A stretch of 64,000 nt of DNA from Bordetella genomosp. 10 (GTDB taxonomy: Bacteria; Pseudomonadota; Gammaproteobacteria; Burkholderiales; Burkholderiaceae_B), in NCBI RefSeq assembly GCF_002261225.1, contig NZ_NEVM01000005.1, positions 2,108,001 through 2,172,000 on the forward strand. The letters are read 5' to 3'. Below, in pieces: positions 26,500 to 34,512 of the stretch. The translations under genes were made by a program, and so were the position numbers. Position 1 is the first letter of the stretch. Each line of letters starts with the position of its first letter. The notes under the pieces are model-generated. The model ran no database searches. It was not told the DNA's origin and saw nothing but the letters and a program-made list of their open reading frames with translations.

Positions 26500-27036
26500 A
26501 TGGCGATATATGCATTGCACGGCGTTGCACCCACGCTTCCGGCCGACGGCGAATACTGGATCGCGCCAACCGCCGCGGTCATGGGTAATGTGCGCCTCGG
26601 CCGGGAGGCCAGCATCTGGTTCGGCGTATCGGCTCGTGCCGACCATGCGGAAATCTCGATCGGCGATCGCAGCAATGTCCAGGAAAACACCGTCCTGCAC
26701 GTCGATCCGGGATTCCCCGTCAAGATAGGCGCGGACACCACGATCGGACACGCGGCCATCATTCACGGCTGCACCATCGGCAACGGCGTCATCGTCGGAA
26801 TGGGCTCGGTCATCATGAACGGAGCCGTCATCGGCGACGGCAGCATCGTCGGGGGCGGAGCGGTGGTCACGGAAAACGCGAACTTCCCGCCGAATTCACT
26901 GATCGTCGGCACACCCGCCAAGGCCATCCGCACACTGGACGGGGAAAAAGCGAAAAACCTGAAAAGCGCGGCAGCTTCCTACGTCGCGAATTGGCGAAAC
27001 ATGAAAACGTCTCTGGTACCGATACAGGAATCCTGA
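26500..27036 (+). CDS. Gamma-carbonic anhydrase/PaaY-like hexapeptide-repeat protein
   Basis: A 178-residue left-handed beta-helix protein. Repeats such as IGDRSNVQENTVLH, IGHAAIIHGCTIGNG and IGDGSIVGGGAVV are visible. The three metal-ligand histidines of the gamma-CA family fit NTVLHVD and GHAAIIHG. PaaY-type members act as thioesterases that rescue CoA trapped on toxic ring intermediates, which would suit a CoA-ligase cluster; a carbonic anhydrase role is equally possible. It begins 32 bp after the ligase. Confidence 0.9.
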   Translation: MAIYALHGVAPTLPADGEYWIAPTAAVMGNVRLGREASIWFGVSARADHAEISIGDRSNVQENTVLHVDPGFPVKIGADTTIGHAAIIHGCTIGNGVIVGMGSVIMNGAVIGDGSIVGGGAVVTENANFPPNSLIVGTPAKAIRTLDGEKAKNLKSAAASYVANWRNMKTSLVPIQES

Positions 27037-27116
27037 ACCGCGGCGGACAACGCGGGACCATAGCCGCCGGAGTGCGGGGGGCTCGCGGATACAGGCGCAA
27101 ATCAAGGGGAATGCAA

Positions 27117-28103
27117 ATGGCGAACATCCTTCGCAGAAAAATCCTGCGTGGCGCGGGCATGGCGGCGGCAGCGCTGACAAGCGCGCCTCGCGTAATCCTG
27201 GCGGCGGAAAATGATTTTCCGTCCAAGCCGATCCGCATTATCGTGCCGTACGGGCCGGGCGGAATCGGGGACTTCACGGCACGCGCCCTCGCCAGATACC
27301 TGGGAGAGGCGTGGAACGCCCGTATCATCGTGGAAAACAAGCCCGGCGCGTCAGGCCTGGTGGCCATGAATTGGATGCGCAGCGTCCCGGCCGATGGCTA
27401 TACGGCGGTCATGACCTCCAATACGACGGTGTCGGCGGTGCGCCACTTGTTCAAGAATGTCGCCTACGACCCGATGCGGGACTTCTCCCATGTCGGCATG
27501 ATCGGGGTATTCGGCTCCGTGGCGCTGGCGCCGTTGGAAGCGCCATTCGGGTCCATTCCGGAACTCGTCGAATATAGCCGGCGGGATCCCGAGAAGGTTT
27601 TCTACGGATACACGAATGCATCTTCCCAGGTTCCCTCGGAGATGCTGAACGCCTATGCCGGAATCCACATGCAGGGCGTGCCATACAAGGAAACCGGACA
27701 GGCGGCCACGGACCTCATCGCGGGCCAGACGCAATTCATGTTCATGGACTACGTCGCGGCATATCCCCTGGTAAAAGGCGGCAAGGTACGCGCGCTCGCG
27801 GTTTCGCAACGGGAGCCGGCTCCGCTGTGGCCGAAACTCCCCGTCATGGCGACCTTCTACCCGGGTTTCGAGTTCAGCGGCTACATCACCCTTTCGCTCC
27901 CGAGCGGCGCGCCGGCGAATATCATGGAGAAATTCAATTCGGCGACGCGCAAGGCGATCACCGACCCGAATTTCCGCAATCTGCTGACGTCCAACGGGCT
28001 CGTTCCCCAGGACGACGACCTGACACGCCTCGACGATTTCATTTCCGCCGAGAACCGGAAATGGGATGAGTACGCCAGAGTCGCGCAATTGGTCCCGCAA
28101 TGA
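27117..28103 (+). CDS. Bug/TctC-family periplasmic solute-binding protein
   Basis: A 328-residue tripartite tricarboxylate transporter receptor-type protein. The N-terminus carries RRKILRG followed by a hydrophobic stretch, resembling a twin-arginine or Sec signal ending near residue 29. The mature part has FPSKPIRIIVPYGPGGIGDFTARAL, IVENKPGASG and DGYTAVM, all hallmarks of the family. Ribosome-binding site AAGGGGA is six bases before the chosen ATG (an in-frame ATG lies at 27111). No TctA/TctB membrane genes are nearby, as is usual for the expanded Bug family. It is the last gene of the cluster and probably binds the acid processed by it. Confidence 0.93.
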   Translation: MANILRRKILRGAGMAAAALTSAPRVILAAENDFPSKPIRIIVPYGPGGIGDFTARALARYLGEAWNARIIVENKPGASGLVAMNWMRSVPADGYTAVMTSNTTVSAVRHLFKNVAYDPMRDFSHVGMIGVFGSVALAPLEAPFGSIPELVEYSRRDPEKVFYGYTNASSQVPSEMLNAYAGIHMQGVPYKETGQAATDLIAGQTQFMFMDYVAAYPLVKGGKVRALAVSQREPAPLWPKLPVMATFYPGFEFSGYITLSLPSGAPANIMEKFNSATRKAITDPNFRNLLTSNGLVPQDDDLTRLDDFISAENRKWDEYARVAQLVPQ

Positions 28104-28122
28104 GGCGCCGGCGCGGCGCCTC
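28102..28122 (+). terminator. GC hairpin over the TctC gene stop
   Basis: GAGGCGCC and GGCGCCTC form a perfect 8-bp stem with a five-base loop, overlapping the stop codon. There is no T-run, so a terminator role is only possible; it may stabilise the mRNA 3' end. Confidence 0.4.
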
Positions 28123-28149
28123 CGCGCGCAACAAGGCGCGCCGGCCGCC

Positions 28150-28809
28150 TTAGCCGCGCCTTTCCAGCGCGTAGACCAGCGTGTCCAGCCAGGTCAGCCC
28201 GCGTTCCTTGAACTTGGGTTCCTTGTCCAGCATGGCGCGGCGGTCCAGTTGCCGCACCTGGGTATGGCCTTCATACAGGGCCTGCACCTCGGCGTCGCCG
28301 ACCGAGAAGGGCGGCCCGGCCATCATTTCCTGGTCGTAGTCCAGCGTGATCAGCAGGCCGCGCGCGCCCGGCGCCAGGCCCGCATAGACGTGCGCCGCGT
28401 AACGCTTGCGCATGTCCGGCGGCAAGGCCACCAATGCCGCGCGGTCGTACACGCCCGCGCAGGCCGCCAGCGTCTCGGCGTCCAGCGCGAAAATGTCGCC
28501 GCACAGAATCTCGATATTGCCGGCGCGATACAGGTCGCCCGCCGCCGTTTTCCGCATGGTGGGCGTCAGGCCGTTCGCGGCGAAGAACTGCTCGACGGCC
28601 AGCGGCGACAGCTCCACGCCCAGCACCTCGTGCCCCTGCTCCGCCAGCCAGACCATGTCCAGGGTCTTGCCGCACAGCGGCACCAGCACGCGGCTGCCGG
28701 GCGTCACCTCCAGTCCCGGCCAATACTTGGCCAGCAAGGGCGTGACACGCTCCTGATGAAAGCCCGTGACGCCTTCGCGCCAGCGGTCCAGCCAGAATTG
28801 CGCTTCCAT
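28150..28809 (-). CDS. tpm: Thiopurine S-methyltransferase (TPMT family)
   Basis: A 219-residue SAM-dependent methyltransferase. [15 protein letters not shown] is the conserved TPMT N-terminus; [20 protein letters not shown] contains the SAM-binding loop, and [12 protein letters not shown] follows. Bacterial members methylate selenium, tellurium or thio compounds and can confer tellurite resistance. The start is the ATG at 28809; a longer version would overlap the upstream murA-like gene, whose stop lies five bases away, so the two form an operon. Confidence 0.93.
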   Translation of the reverse strand: MEAQFWLDRWREGVTGFHQERVTPLLAKYWPGLEVTPGSRVLVPLCGKTLDMVWLAEQGHEVLGVELSPLAVEQFFAANGLTPTMRKTAAGDLYRAGNIEILCGDIFALDAETLAACAGVYDRAALVALPPDMRKRYAAHVYAGLAPGARGLLITLDYDQEMMAGPPFSVGDAEVQALYEGHTQVRQLDRRAMLDKEPKFKERGLTWLDTLVYALERRG

Positions 28810-28814
28810 GCGAA

Positions 28815-30119
28815 TTACTCCTCTGCCGTCCATTCGACCTGCACGCCCAGGCTGCGCAGGTTTTCGACGAAGCGCGGGTGCGCGCGCCGGATGGGCGTGG
28901 CATTGCGGATTTCCGAACGGCCCTCGATGCTCGCCGCCACCATGAACAAGGCGATGGCGACGCGGATGATGTAGGGGCTTTCCACCACCGCCGGCCCCAT
29001 GGGCGCGCCGCCGCCGAAGGTGATCAGGCGATGCGGATCGGAAAGGAAGACGTGGGCGCCGAACTTGGACAGCTCCGTGGTCCAGCCCAGCGCGCCGTCA
29101 TAGACCTTGTTCCAGAACATGGCGTTGCCCTGCGCACGCACGCCCAGCGCGATGAAGATCGGCAGCAGGTCCACCGGCACGTAGGGCCAGGGCGCGGCCT
29201 CCACCTTGGTCAGCACGTTGCTGGTGAAAGGCGCCTGCACCTTCAGGGGACCGGACACCGACGCGCGCGACCAGCCGTCCTCGTGTGTGATATGCACGCC
29301 GAACTTGGCGAAGGTGCGGTCGATCAGCGGGAAATTGCCCGGCACGCTGTTGCGCACCACCACGTCGCCGCCGGTGATGGCCCCCAGCGCCAGGAAGGTG
29401 GTGATCTCGTGGAAGTCTTCCTCGAAGCGGAACTCGCCGCCGCGCAAGGCCGCGCCGCCGCGCACCGACAGGCGCGAGGTGCCCAGGCCCTCGATATGCG
29501 CGCCCATCATGGCCATGAAGCGGCAGAACTCCTGCACGTGCGGCTCCGAGGCGGCATTGTTCAGGGTGGACAGGCCGTCGGCCGCCACCGCGCACAGCAC
29601 GAAGTTCTCCGTCGTGGTGACCGACGCGTAATCGAGCCAGTGGTCGATCGCCTTGAGGCTGTCCGCGCGCCGCACCAGCAGCGAACCGTCCTGCCGTTCG
29701 ATGCTGCCGCCGAAGCGCTGGAAGACGTCGACGTGCGGGTCGATCTCGCGCACGCCCAGCGTGCAGCCCTTCACGTTGTCCTCCAATCGCGCCACGCCGA
29801 AGCGCGCCAGCAGCGGCGGCACCAGCATGATGGACGAACGCATTTCCTCGGGCAGGTGATGGTGCGCCGGATCGAACACCGTGTCGCGGTGGCACAGGTC
29901 CAGCGTGCGAGTCTCGGGGTCCAGGCTCACCTGGCTGCCCAGCATACGGAAGATGTCGAGGATCTTGCGGACGTCGGTGATGTCCGGCACGCCGTGCAGG
30001 CGCAGGGGTTCGGAGGTTAGCAGCGTGGCGCAGAGGATGGGTAGTACAGCGTTCTTGTTGGCCGAGGGCGTGATGCGGCCGCGTAGGGGCGTGCCGCCGT
30101 GGACGATGAGATTGGACAT
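28815..30119 (-). CDS. UDP-N-acetylglucosamine 1-carboxyvinyltransferase paralogue (MurA-like)
   Basis: An EPSP-synthase-fold enzyme (434 residues). [21 protein letters not shown] carries the family Lys-Asn motif. The loop with the catalytic cysteine reads [14 protein letters not shown] (Cys115 equivalent kept), and the Asp305 equivalent is in YVPVDLLP. MurA transfers enolpyruvate to UDP-GlcNAc, the first step of peptidoglycan synthesis. The sequence is divergent from housekeeping MurA, and the location beside tpm is not the usual one near hisG, so this is probably a second copy, perhaps for resistance or a specialised sugar. It retains the Cys that fosfomycin targets. Confidence 0.85.
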   Translation of the reverse strand: MSNLIVHGGTPLRGRITPSANKNAVLPILCATLLTSEPLRLHGVPDITDVRKILDIFRMLGSQVSLDPETRTLDLCHRDTVFDPAHHHLPEEMRSSIMLVPPLLARFGVARLEDNVKGCTLGVREIDPHVDVFQRFGGSIERQDGSLLVRRADSLKAIDHWLDYASVTTTENFVLCAVAADGLSTLNNAASEPHVQEFCRFMAMMGAHIEGLGTSRLSVRGGAALRGGEFRFEEDFHEITTFLALGAITGGDVVVRNSVPGNFPLIDRTFAKFGVHITHEDGWSRASVSGPLKVQAPFTSNVLTKVEAAPWPYVPVDLLPIFIALGVRAQGNAMFWNKVYDGALGWTTELSKFGAHVFLSDPHRLITFGGGAPMGPAVVESPYIIRVAIALFMVAASIEGRSEIRNATPIRRAHPRFVENLRSLGVQVEWTAEE

Positions 30120-30202
30120 GGAACGTGTCTAAAAGAAACAGGCGAATGAGCGGCCGGCTGGCCGGCGTACCGGCGCGCGGGCCGGTGCAAGTGGCAGCAA
30201 GT

Positions 30203-30886
30203 TTACTCGCGTACGTATATCTTCGCGTAGGCTTCGCGGATATACGCGCTGATCTGCTCCTGGCGCCGGTCGATGTGCTTTTCGAGCACGCTGGCGCACA
30301 GGTCGGCGTCGCGCGCCCGCAGCGCGGCGACGACGGCGTCGTGATCGTGCGGCACGCCGCGGCGCTTGTCGGCCTGTTCGATGTCGATCCAGCGCACGAA
30401 GCGGATGCGCTCGTTGATGTTGCGCAGCACCTGCAGCATCTCCGCGTTGCCGGACAAGGCCATCAGCCGCTGGTGGAAGGTCTCGTCGAGTTCGGCCAGG
30501 GCCATCGTCGACAAGCTGCTGGAGCCGGGCCGGGCGCGTTCGAGGAAATCGGCCAGGGCGGCGATTTCCTCATCGCCGGCCCGCGCCACCGCCAGGCGCG
30601 CCGCGCCCGTCTCGATGATCTTCCGCATCTCGTACAGCGAGTAGATCTCCCGCGCGTCCAGTTCGCGGCAGAAAAACCCCTTGCCCGGCGAGGATGTCAG
30701 CAAGCCTTCCGTATTCAGGCGATTCAGGGCCTCGCGCAGCGGCGTGCGGCTGATGCCCAGGTGACGCGCCAGCGCCGGCTCGTTGATGCGCTCGCCCGGC
30801 TTGAACCGGTAGGACACCGCCATGACCTTGACCTGGTCATAGGCGCGGTCGACGGTGCTGTCGGAGGCGGCGGCGCTGGCTGGCAT
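30203..30886 (-). CDS. GntR-family (FadR/FCD subgroup) transcriptional regulator
   Basis: A 227-residue regulator. The winged HTH is at about 10-80 (INEPALARHLGISRTPLREALNRL), followed by an all-helical FCD ligand domain (about 88-220) with DETFH and the HDAVVAALRARDAD segment that supplies metal-ligand residues in this fold. It is the last gene of an operon with a TctC-type protein (one-base gap) and a class II aldolase. The operator upstream of the operon is palindromic with a TGTATACA core, matching FCD-GntR preferences, so auto-regulation is likely. Confidence 0.93.
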   Translation of the reverse strand: MPASAAASDSTVDRAYDQVKVMAVSYRFKPGERINEPALARHLGISRTPLREALNRLNTEGLLTSSPGKGFFCRELDAREIYSLYEMRKIIETGAARLAVARAGDEEIAALADFLERARPGSSSLSTMALAELDETFHQRLMALSGNAEMLQVLRNINERIRFVRWIDIEQADKRRGVPHDHDAVVAALRARDADLCASVLEKHIDRRQEQISAYIREAYAKIYVRE

Positions 30887-30887
30887 G

Positions 30888-31919
30888 CTACTCCGCGACG
30901 ATGTGCGCGCGGTCGGCCACCGCCTTCCAGGTCGCGATATCGTCGCCGATCTTCCTGGCGAAGGCCTCGGGCGTGCTGCCCATGGGTTCGACGCCCAGCC
31001 GCCCCAGCACGGCCTTGCCCTCCGCCGAGCCGGTGAACTGCGCCACGCCGGCCTGGATTTTCTGGACGATGGCCGGCGGCGTGCCCGCGGGCGCCACGAG
31101 GCCGTACCAGAACACCGCGTCGAACCCCGGAATGCCGACCTGCGCGAAAGACGGCGTATCGGGCAGCAGGTCGGTCCGCTGCGTCACCGCCAGCGCGCGC
31201 AGCTTGCCGGACTTCACGTATTCGGCGGAGGCCACCGGGTTGTCGAAAAAGGCCTTGACCACCCCGCTCATCAGGTCGGTATAGGCCTGCGACGCGCCTT
31301 TGTAGGGCACGTGCGTCATGGATACCTTCTGGTCGAGTTCGAGCATTTTCGTGATCAGGTAACCCAGCGTGGTCGGGCCGACCGACGCGTATTCCACCTT
31401 GCCCGGATGCTGCCGCAGGTAGGCGATGAAAGACTTCATGTCCGACGCCGGAAAGTCCGGCGTGATGGCCAGCACGTAGCCCGTGCTGCCGATCTCGGAG
31501 ACCGGGGCGAAACTGGTCAGCGGATTATAGGGCGTGTCCTTCATCAGGATCGCCGACGTGACGTGGGTGCTGGACGTGGCGATGCCCAGGGTATAGCCGT
31601 CGGGCGGCGCCAGCGCCACCACGTGCGAACCCAGCGTCCCGCCGGCGCCGGGCTTGTTCTCCACGACCACCGGCTGGCCCAGCGTCGTGCTGAGCGACTT
31701 GGCGACCGCGCGGGCCACCAGGTCGGTGCCGCCGCCGGGCGGGAAAGGCACCACCAGGCGGATGGAATGCGTGGGCCAGTCGGCGGCGGCGGCCGCGCCA
31801 CAGGACAGGCCCGCCAGCCCCATCAAGCCCAGGGCGCCCAGCAGGCCCCGCGCCAGCCTGGCGCAGCGCGGCCATGCGGCGCCGGCGCGCCTTGTCCACT
31901 TCGAAACGATGACGGACAT
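30888..31919 (-). CDS. Bug/TctC-family periplasmic solute-binding protein
   Basis: A 343-residue protein with an unusually long basic N-region (about 1-25) before the hydrophobic core and a cleavage site near AAAA-DWP. The mature chain shows IRLVVPFPPGGGTDLVARAVA, VENKPGAGGTLGS and DGYTLGI. An AAGGAG ribosome-binding site seven bases upstream fixes the start. There are no cognate TctAB genes. Gene order suggests it captures the substrate metabolised by the adjacent class II aldolase-like protein. Confidence 0.94.
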   Translation of the reverse strand: MSVIVSKWTRRAGAAWPRCARLARGLLGALGLMGLAGLSCGAAAAADWPTHSIRLVVPFPPGGGTDLVARAVAKSLSTTLGQPVVVENKPGAGGTLGSHVVALAPPDGYTLGIATSSTHVTSAILMKDTPYNPLTSFAPVSEIGSTGYVLAITPDFPASDMKSFIAYLRQHPGKVEYASVGPTTLGYLITKMLELDQKVSMTHVPYKGASQAYTDLMSGVVKAFFDNPVASAEYVKSGKLRALAVTQRTDLLPDTPSFAQVGIPGFDAVFWYGLVAPAGTPPAIVQKIQAGVAQFTGSAEGKAVLGRLGVEPMGSTPEAFARKIGDDIATWKAVADRAHIVAE

Positions 31920-31990
31920 GGAGATACTCCTTGCGATATGCGACGAGAGGATGTGGAACGGAGATACGGATCGGCGATGCCGATACCGCC

Positions 31991-32749
31991 TCAGGACGAT
32001 TGCCTGGCGGTGACGACGCTGGGATAGACCACGTCGTCGCCGCGCGAGAACATCCACGCCATGTCCTCCTTGGACAGGTACTCGGGACGGGTCTTGTGCA
32101 AGCCGGAAAGCGTCTCGACGATGATGTTGCGCTTCACCTCCGAGACCAGCACGTTGGTGCGGTGATAGCACTCCGAGACGGTGCGGCCCAGAACGGTGAA
32201 GCCGTGGCGGCGCATGATGATGCAGTTGGTGTCGGCGATGAAGGTCTTGATCGGCCCGACGTCCTCCTCGACGTTCAGGCTGGCCGGCAGGTAATGGGCC
32301 GGCTTCTGCATCAGGTAGGAGAAGGTGAGCGAGGTGCTGCGTATCTCCTCGAAGCCGGCGGCCAGGAAGGCGATCGTTTCGTCGTGATGCAGGTGGATCA
32401 CGCAATTCACGTCGGGCCGCAGCCGCAGGATTTCGCGGTTCATCTGGTGCCCCACCGTGGTCGGCCGCTCGCCGTAGAGGATGCGGCCATAGGGGATGTC
32501 GGTGATGACCAGGTCGTCGCGCGTCATTTCCTCCAGCGAGACGGCCGAGGGCTTGGCGTAGGCCACGCCGTCGGGATAGTCCGGGTGCGGGGCCCGGATC
32601 ACCATGCCGCCCAGCGAACTCTGCACGTAGCCGCGCGCGACCAGCATGCCGGCGTACTTGAGGTAGGACTGGGCGATTTTTTCGTCGAAATGGACGTTGG
32701 GATCGGGCGTCAGTTCGTTGACGCGGTAGGGAGGCGCAGCGGTATTCAT
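31991..32749 (-). CDS. Class II aldolase/adducin-family protein
   Basis: A 252-residue zinc-dependent aldolase/decarboxylase-fold protein. The metal site is visible in HLHHDE (about residue 135) and MRRHGFTVLG. Family members cleave sugar phosphates or decarboxylate hydroxy acids; the substrate is not evident. The start MNTAAPPYRVNE has a GAGG ribosome-binding site. It is the first gene of the operon with tctC and gntR, preceded by a strong palindromic operator. Confidence 0.9.
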   Translation of the reverse strand: MNTAAPPYRVNELTPDPNVHFDEKIAQSYLKYAGMLVARGYVQSSLGGMVIRAPHPDYPDGVAYAKPSAVSLEEMTRDDLVITDIPYGRILYGERPTTVGHQMNREILRLRPDVNCVIHLHHDETIAFLAAGFEEIRSTSLTFSYLMQKPAHYLPASLNVEEDVGPIKTFIADTNCIIMRRHGFTVLGRTVSECYHRTNVLVSEVKRNIIVETLSGLHKTRPEYLSKEDMAWMFSRGDDVVYPSVVTARQSS

Positions 32750-32802
32750 CGGGATCGACCTCGCTTTCGGTGTACCGCCGGATGGCCGGCGGCGGCGGTG
32801 GA

Positions 32803-32844
32803 AAATCAGAATTCCGGTCTGTATACAGATTGGAATTCTGATTT
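32803..32844. promoter_or_regulatory. Nested palindromic operator for the GntR regulator
   Basis: A perfect 13-bp inverted repeat (AAATCAGAATTCC and GGAATTCTGATTT) with a 16-base centre that contains the perfect palindrome TCTGTATACAGA (32818-32829). All arms share one centre of symmetry at 32823.5. TGTATACA is a known core for FCD-subgroup GntR proteins. It lies 54 bp upstream of the aldolase start, AT-rich in otherwise GC-rich DNA. Confidence 0.8.
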
Positions 32845-32945
32845 CGACGCCGGTCGCCCTCAATCGGGAAATACCCGCGATACGTATGGCCGAACGCGGT
32901 GCGGGCGCCCATTAGGCGCCCGCGCGGTATGAATGCAAAAAAGAA

Positions 32946-33794
32946 TCAGGCCGGACCGAGGATGCGCCGCAGCGCCCGGTCGGCGGCCGCCATGCCCATG
33001 GCCGCGGTCACGGTGACCACCGAGCCGTAGCCGGCGCAGGACAGGCCTTGCGGGGCGGGACCCGGCTCCACCTGGGCGCCCATGTCGTCCTCGGCCTCGC
33101 TCGCCAGCGTCCAGGCGGCGGGCAAGATGGGCGGCTGGTCGAACCATAGCGCCTCGACCTGCATCTTCGGCACGCGCTTGCGCGCCTTGCCCGCCCGGTC
33201 GGCGGCCTTGGGATAACCGTGCTCGCGCCGCAGCTTGTTGCGCAGCTTGGCCAGCAAGGCGTCGTTCAAGGCGGCCGACAGGTCGCCGGCGCGCAGCGCC
33301 AGCGGGTCGGTCTTGCCGCCCGCGCCGCCGCAGACCAGCAGCGGGCAGCCCAGCCGGCGGGCGTGGAGCACCATCGCGATCTTGGCCGCGACCTGGTCGG
33401 TGCAATCGACGATCATGGCATAGGGACCGGCCAGCACCTCGCCCACGTTATCGGGCGTGACGAAATCGTCCACGCAGCGCACCGCGCATTCCGGGTTGAT
33501 GCCGGCGATGCGGTCGGCCATGGCCTGGATCTTCGCCGCCCCCAGCGTGCCGGTCAGCGCATGGATCTGGCGGTTGACGTTGGATTCGGCGATATGGTCC
33601 AGGTCGATCAGCGTCAGCGCGCCGACGCCGCAGCGCGCCAGCGCCTCGGCGGTCCAGGAGCCGACGCCACCCAGCCCGGCCACCGCCACGTGGGCGGCGC
33701 GCAGCCGTTGCGGCGCCCGCGGGCCGTAGAGGCGGGCCAGGCCGCCGAAACGCCGTTCGGCGTCGATGTCGCAGGAAAGGGGAACCGTCGTCAT
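32946..33794 (-). CDS. tcdA: tRNA threonylcarbamoyladenosine dehydratase (TcdA/CsdL)
   Basis: An E1/MoeB/ThiF-fold enzyme (282 residues) that cyclises t6A37 to ct6A in tRNAs, using ATP. RRFGGLARLYGPRAPQRL is a typical N-terminus; the nucleotide-binding loop is VAGLGGVGSWTAEALAR (about 38-54), followed by DLDHIAESNVNRQ and VDCTDQV. It lacks the catalytic Cys context of E1 activating enzymes, consistent with TcdA. It is alone on the minus strand between the aldolase operon and baeR. Confidence 0.95.
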   Translation of the reverse strand: MTTVPLSCDIDAERRFGGLARLYGPRAPQRLRAAHVAVAGLGGVGSWTAEALARCGVGALTLIDLDHIAESNVNRQIHALTGTLGAAKIQAMADRIAGINPECAVRCVDDFVTPDNVGEVLAGPYAMIVDCTDQVAAKIAMVLHARRLGCPLLVCGGAGGKTDPLALRAGDLSAALNDALLAKLRNKLRREHGYPKAADRAGKARKRVPKMQVEALWFDQPPILPAAWTLASEAEDDMGAQVEPGPAPQGLSCAGYGSVVTVTAAMGMAAADRALRRILGPA

Positions 33795-33843
33795 GATGGC
33801 GCGATTTTCTCACGCCGCGCGGGCGAAGGGCCGCGCCCGCGCC

Positions 33844-34512
33844 TCAGTTCAATTCCAGCTTGTAGCCGACGCCATAGATCGAGCGGATCAGGTCGTGGCC
33901 GGGCATGACGGCGTCGAACTTGCGCCGCAGGTTCTTGATGTGGCTGTCCACCGTGCGGTCGGTCACCACGCGGTGATCGGCGTAGAGATGGTTGAGCAGG
34001 TGCTCGCGCGACAGGATATTGCCCTCCGCCGCCGCCAGCGCCTGCAACAGGCGGAATTCGACCGGCGTCAGCGACAGGACCTGGCCGTCCAGCTTGGCCG
34101 AGTGGTGCTCCGGCCGGATTTCCAGCAGGGACTGCGTGGGGATGCCGCTGCTCTTGGCGCGGGCCCGGCGCAGGATGGCCTTGACGCGCGCGACCATCTC
34201 GCGCGGGCTGAAAGGCTTGCAGATGTAGTCGTCGGCGCCCATTTCGAGGCCGATCAGGCGGTCGATCTCCTCGACGCGCGCCGTCAGCATGATGACCGGC
34301 ACGTCGCTGAAGGTGCGCAGTTCGCGGCACACCTCCAGGCCGTCGCGGCCGGGCAGCATCAGGTCCAGCAGCACCAGTTCCGGCTTCTTGGCGCGGATCG
34401 CCGCCAGGGCTTCGCGCCCGTCGGCGATGTGCTCGGTCTCGAAATGCGCCGCTTGCAGATAATCGGTGACCAGGGAGGCCAGTTTGGGTTCGTCTTCTAC
34501 GATCAGGATCAT
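33844..34512 (-). CDS. baeR: BaeR-like OmpR-family response regulator
   Basis: A 222-residue response regulator. The receiver domain (1-115) has the acidic pocket VEDE, phospho-acceptor Asp50 in LLDLMLPG and Lys99 in DDYICKP. The winged-helix DNA-binding domain (about 130-220) includes HRVVTDRTVDSHIKNLRRKF. The similarity to E. coli BaeR (envelope stress, efflux control) is strong by eye. Its ATG overlaps the stop of the sensor kinase gene (ATGA), so the pair is coupled. Confidence 0.9.
   Translation of the reverse strand: MILIVEDEPKLASLVTDYLQAAHFETEHIADGREALAAIRAKKPELVLLDLMLPGRDGLEVCRELRTFSDVPVIMLTARVEEIDRLIGLEMGADDYICKPFSPREMVARVKAILRRARAKSSGIPTQSLLEIRPEHHSAKLDGQVLSLTPVEFRLLQALAAAEGNILSREHLLNHLYADHRVVTDRTVDSHIKNLRRKFDAVMPGHDLIRSIYGVGYKLELN

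Noticed and set aside
30888..32912. One 674-codon protein covering the TctC gene and the region beyond
   Set aside because: The part past 31919 is antisense-like noise overlapping the aldolase gene in another frame; the TctC start with AAGGAG is clear.
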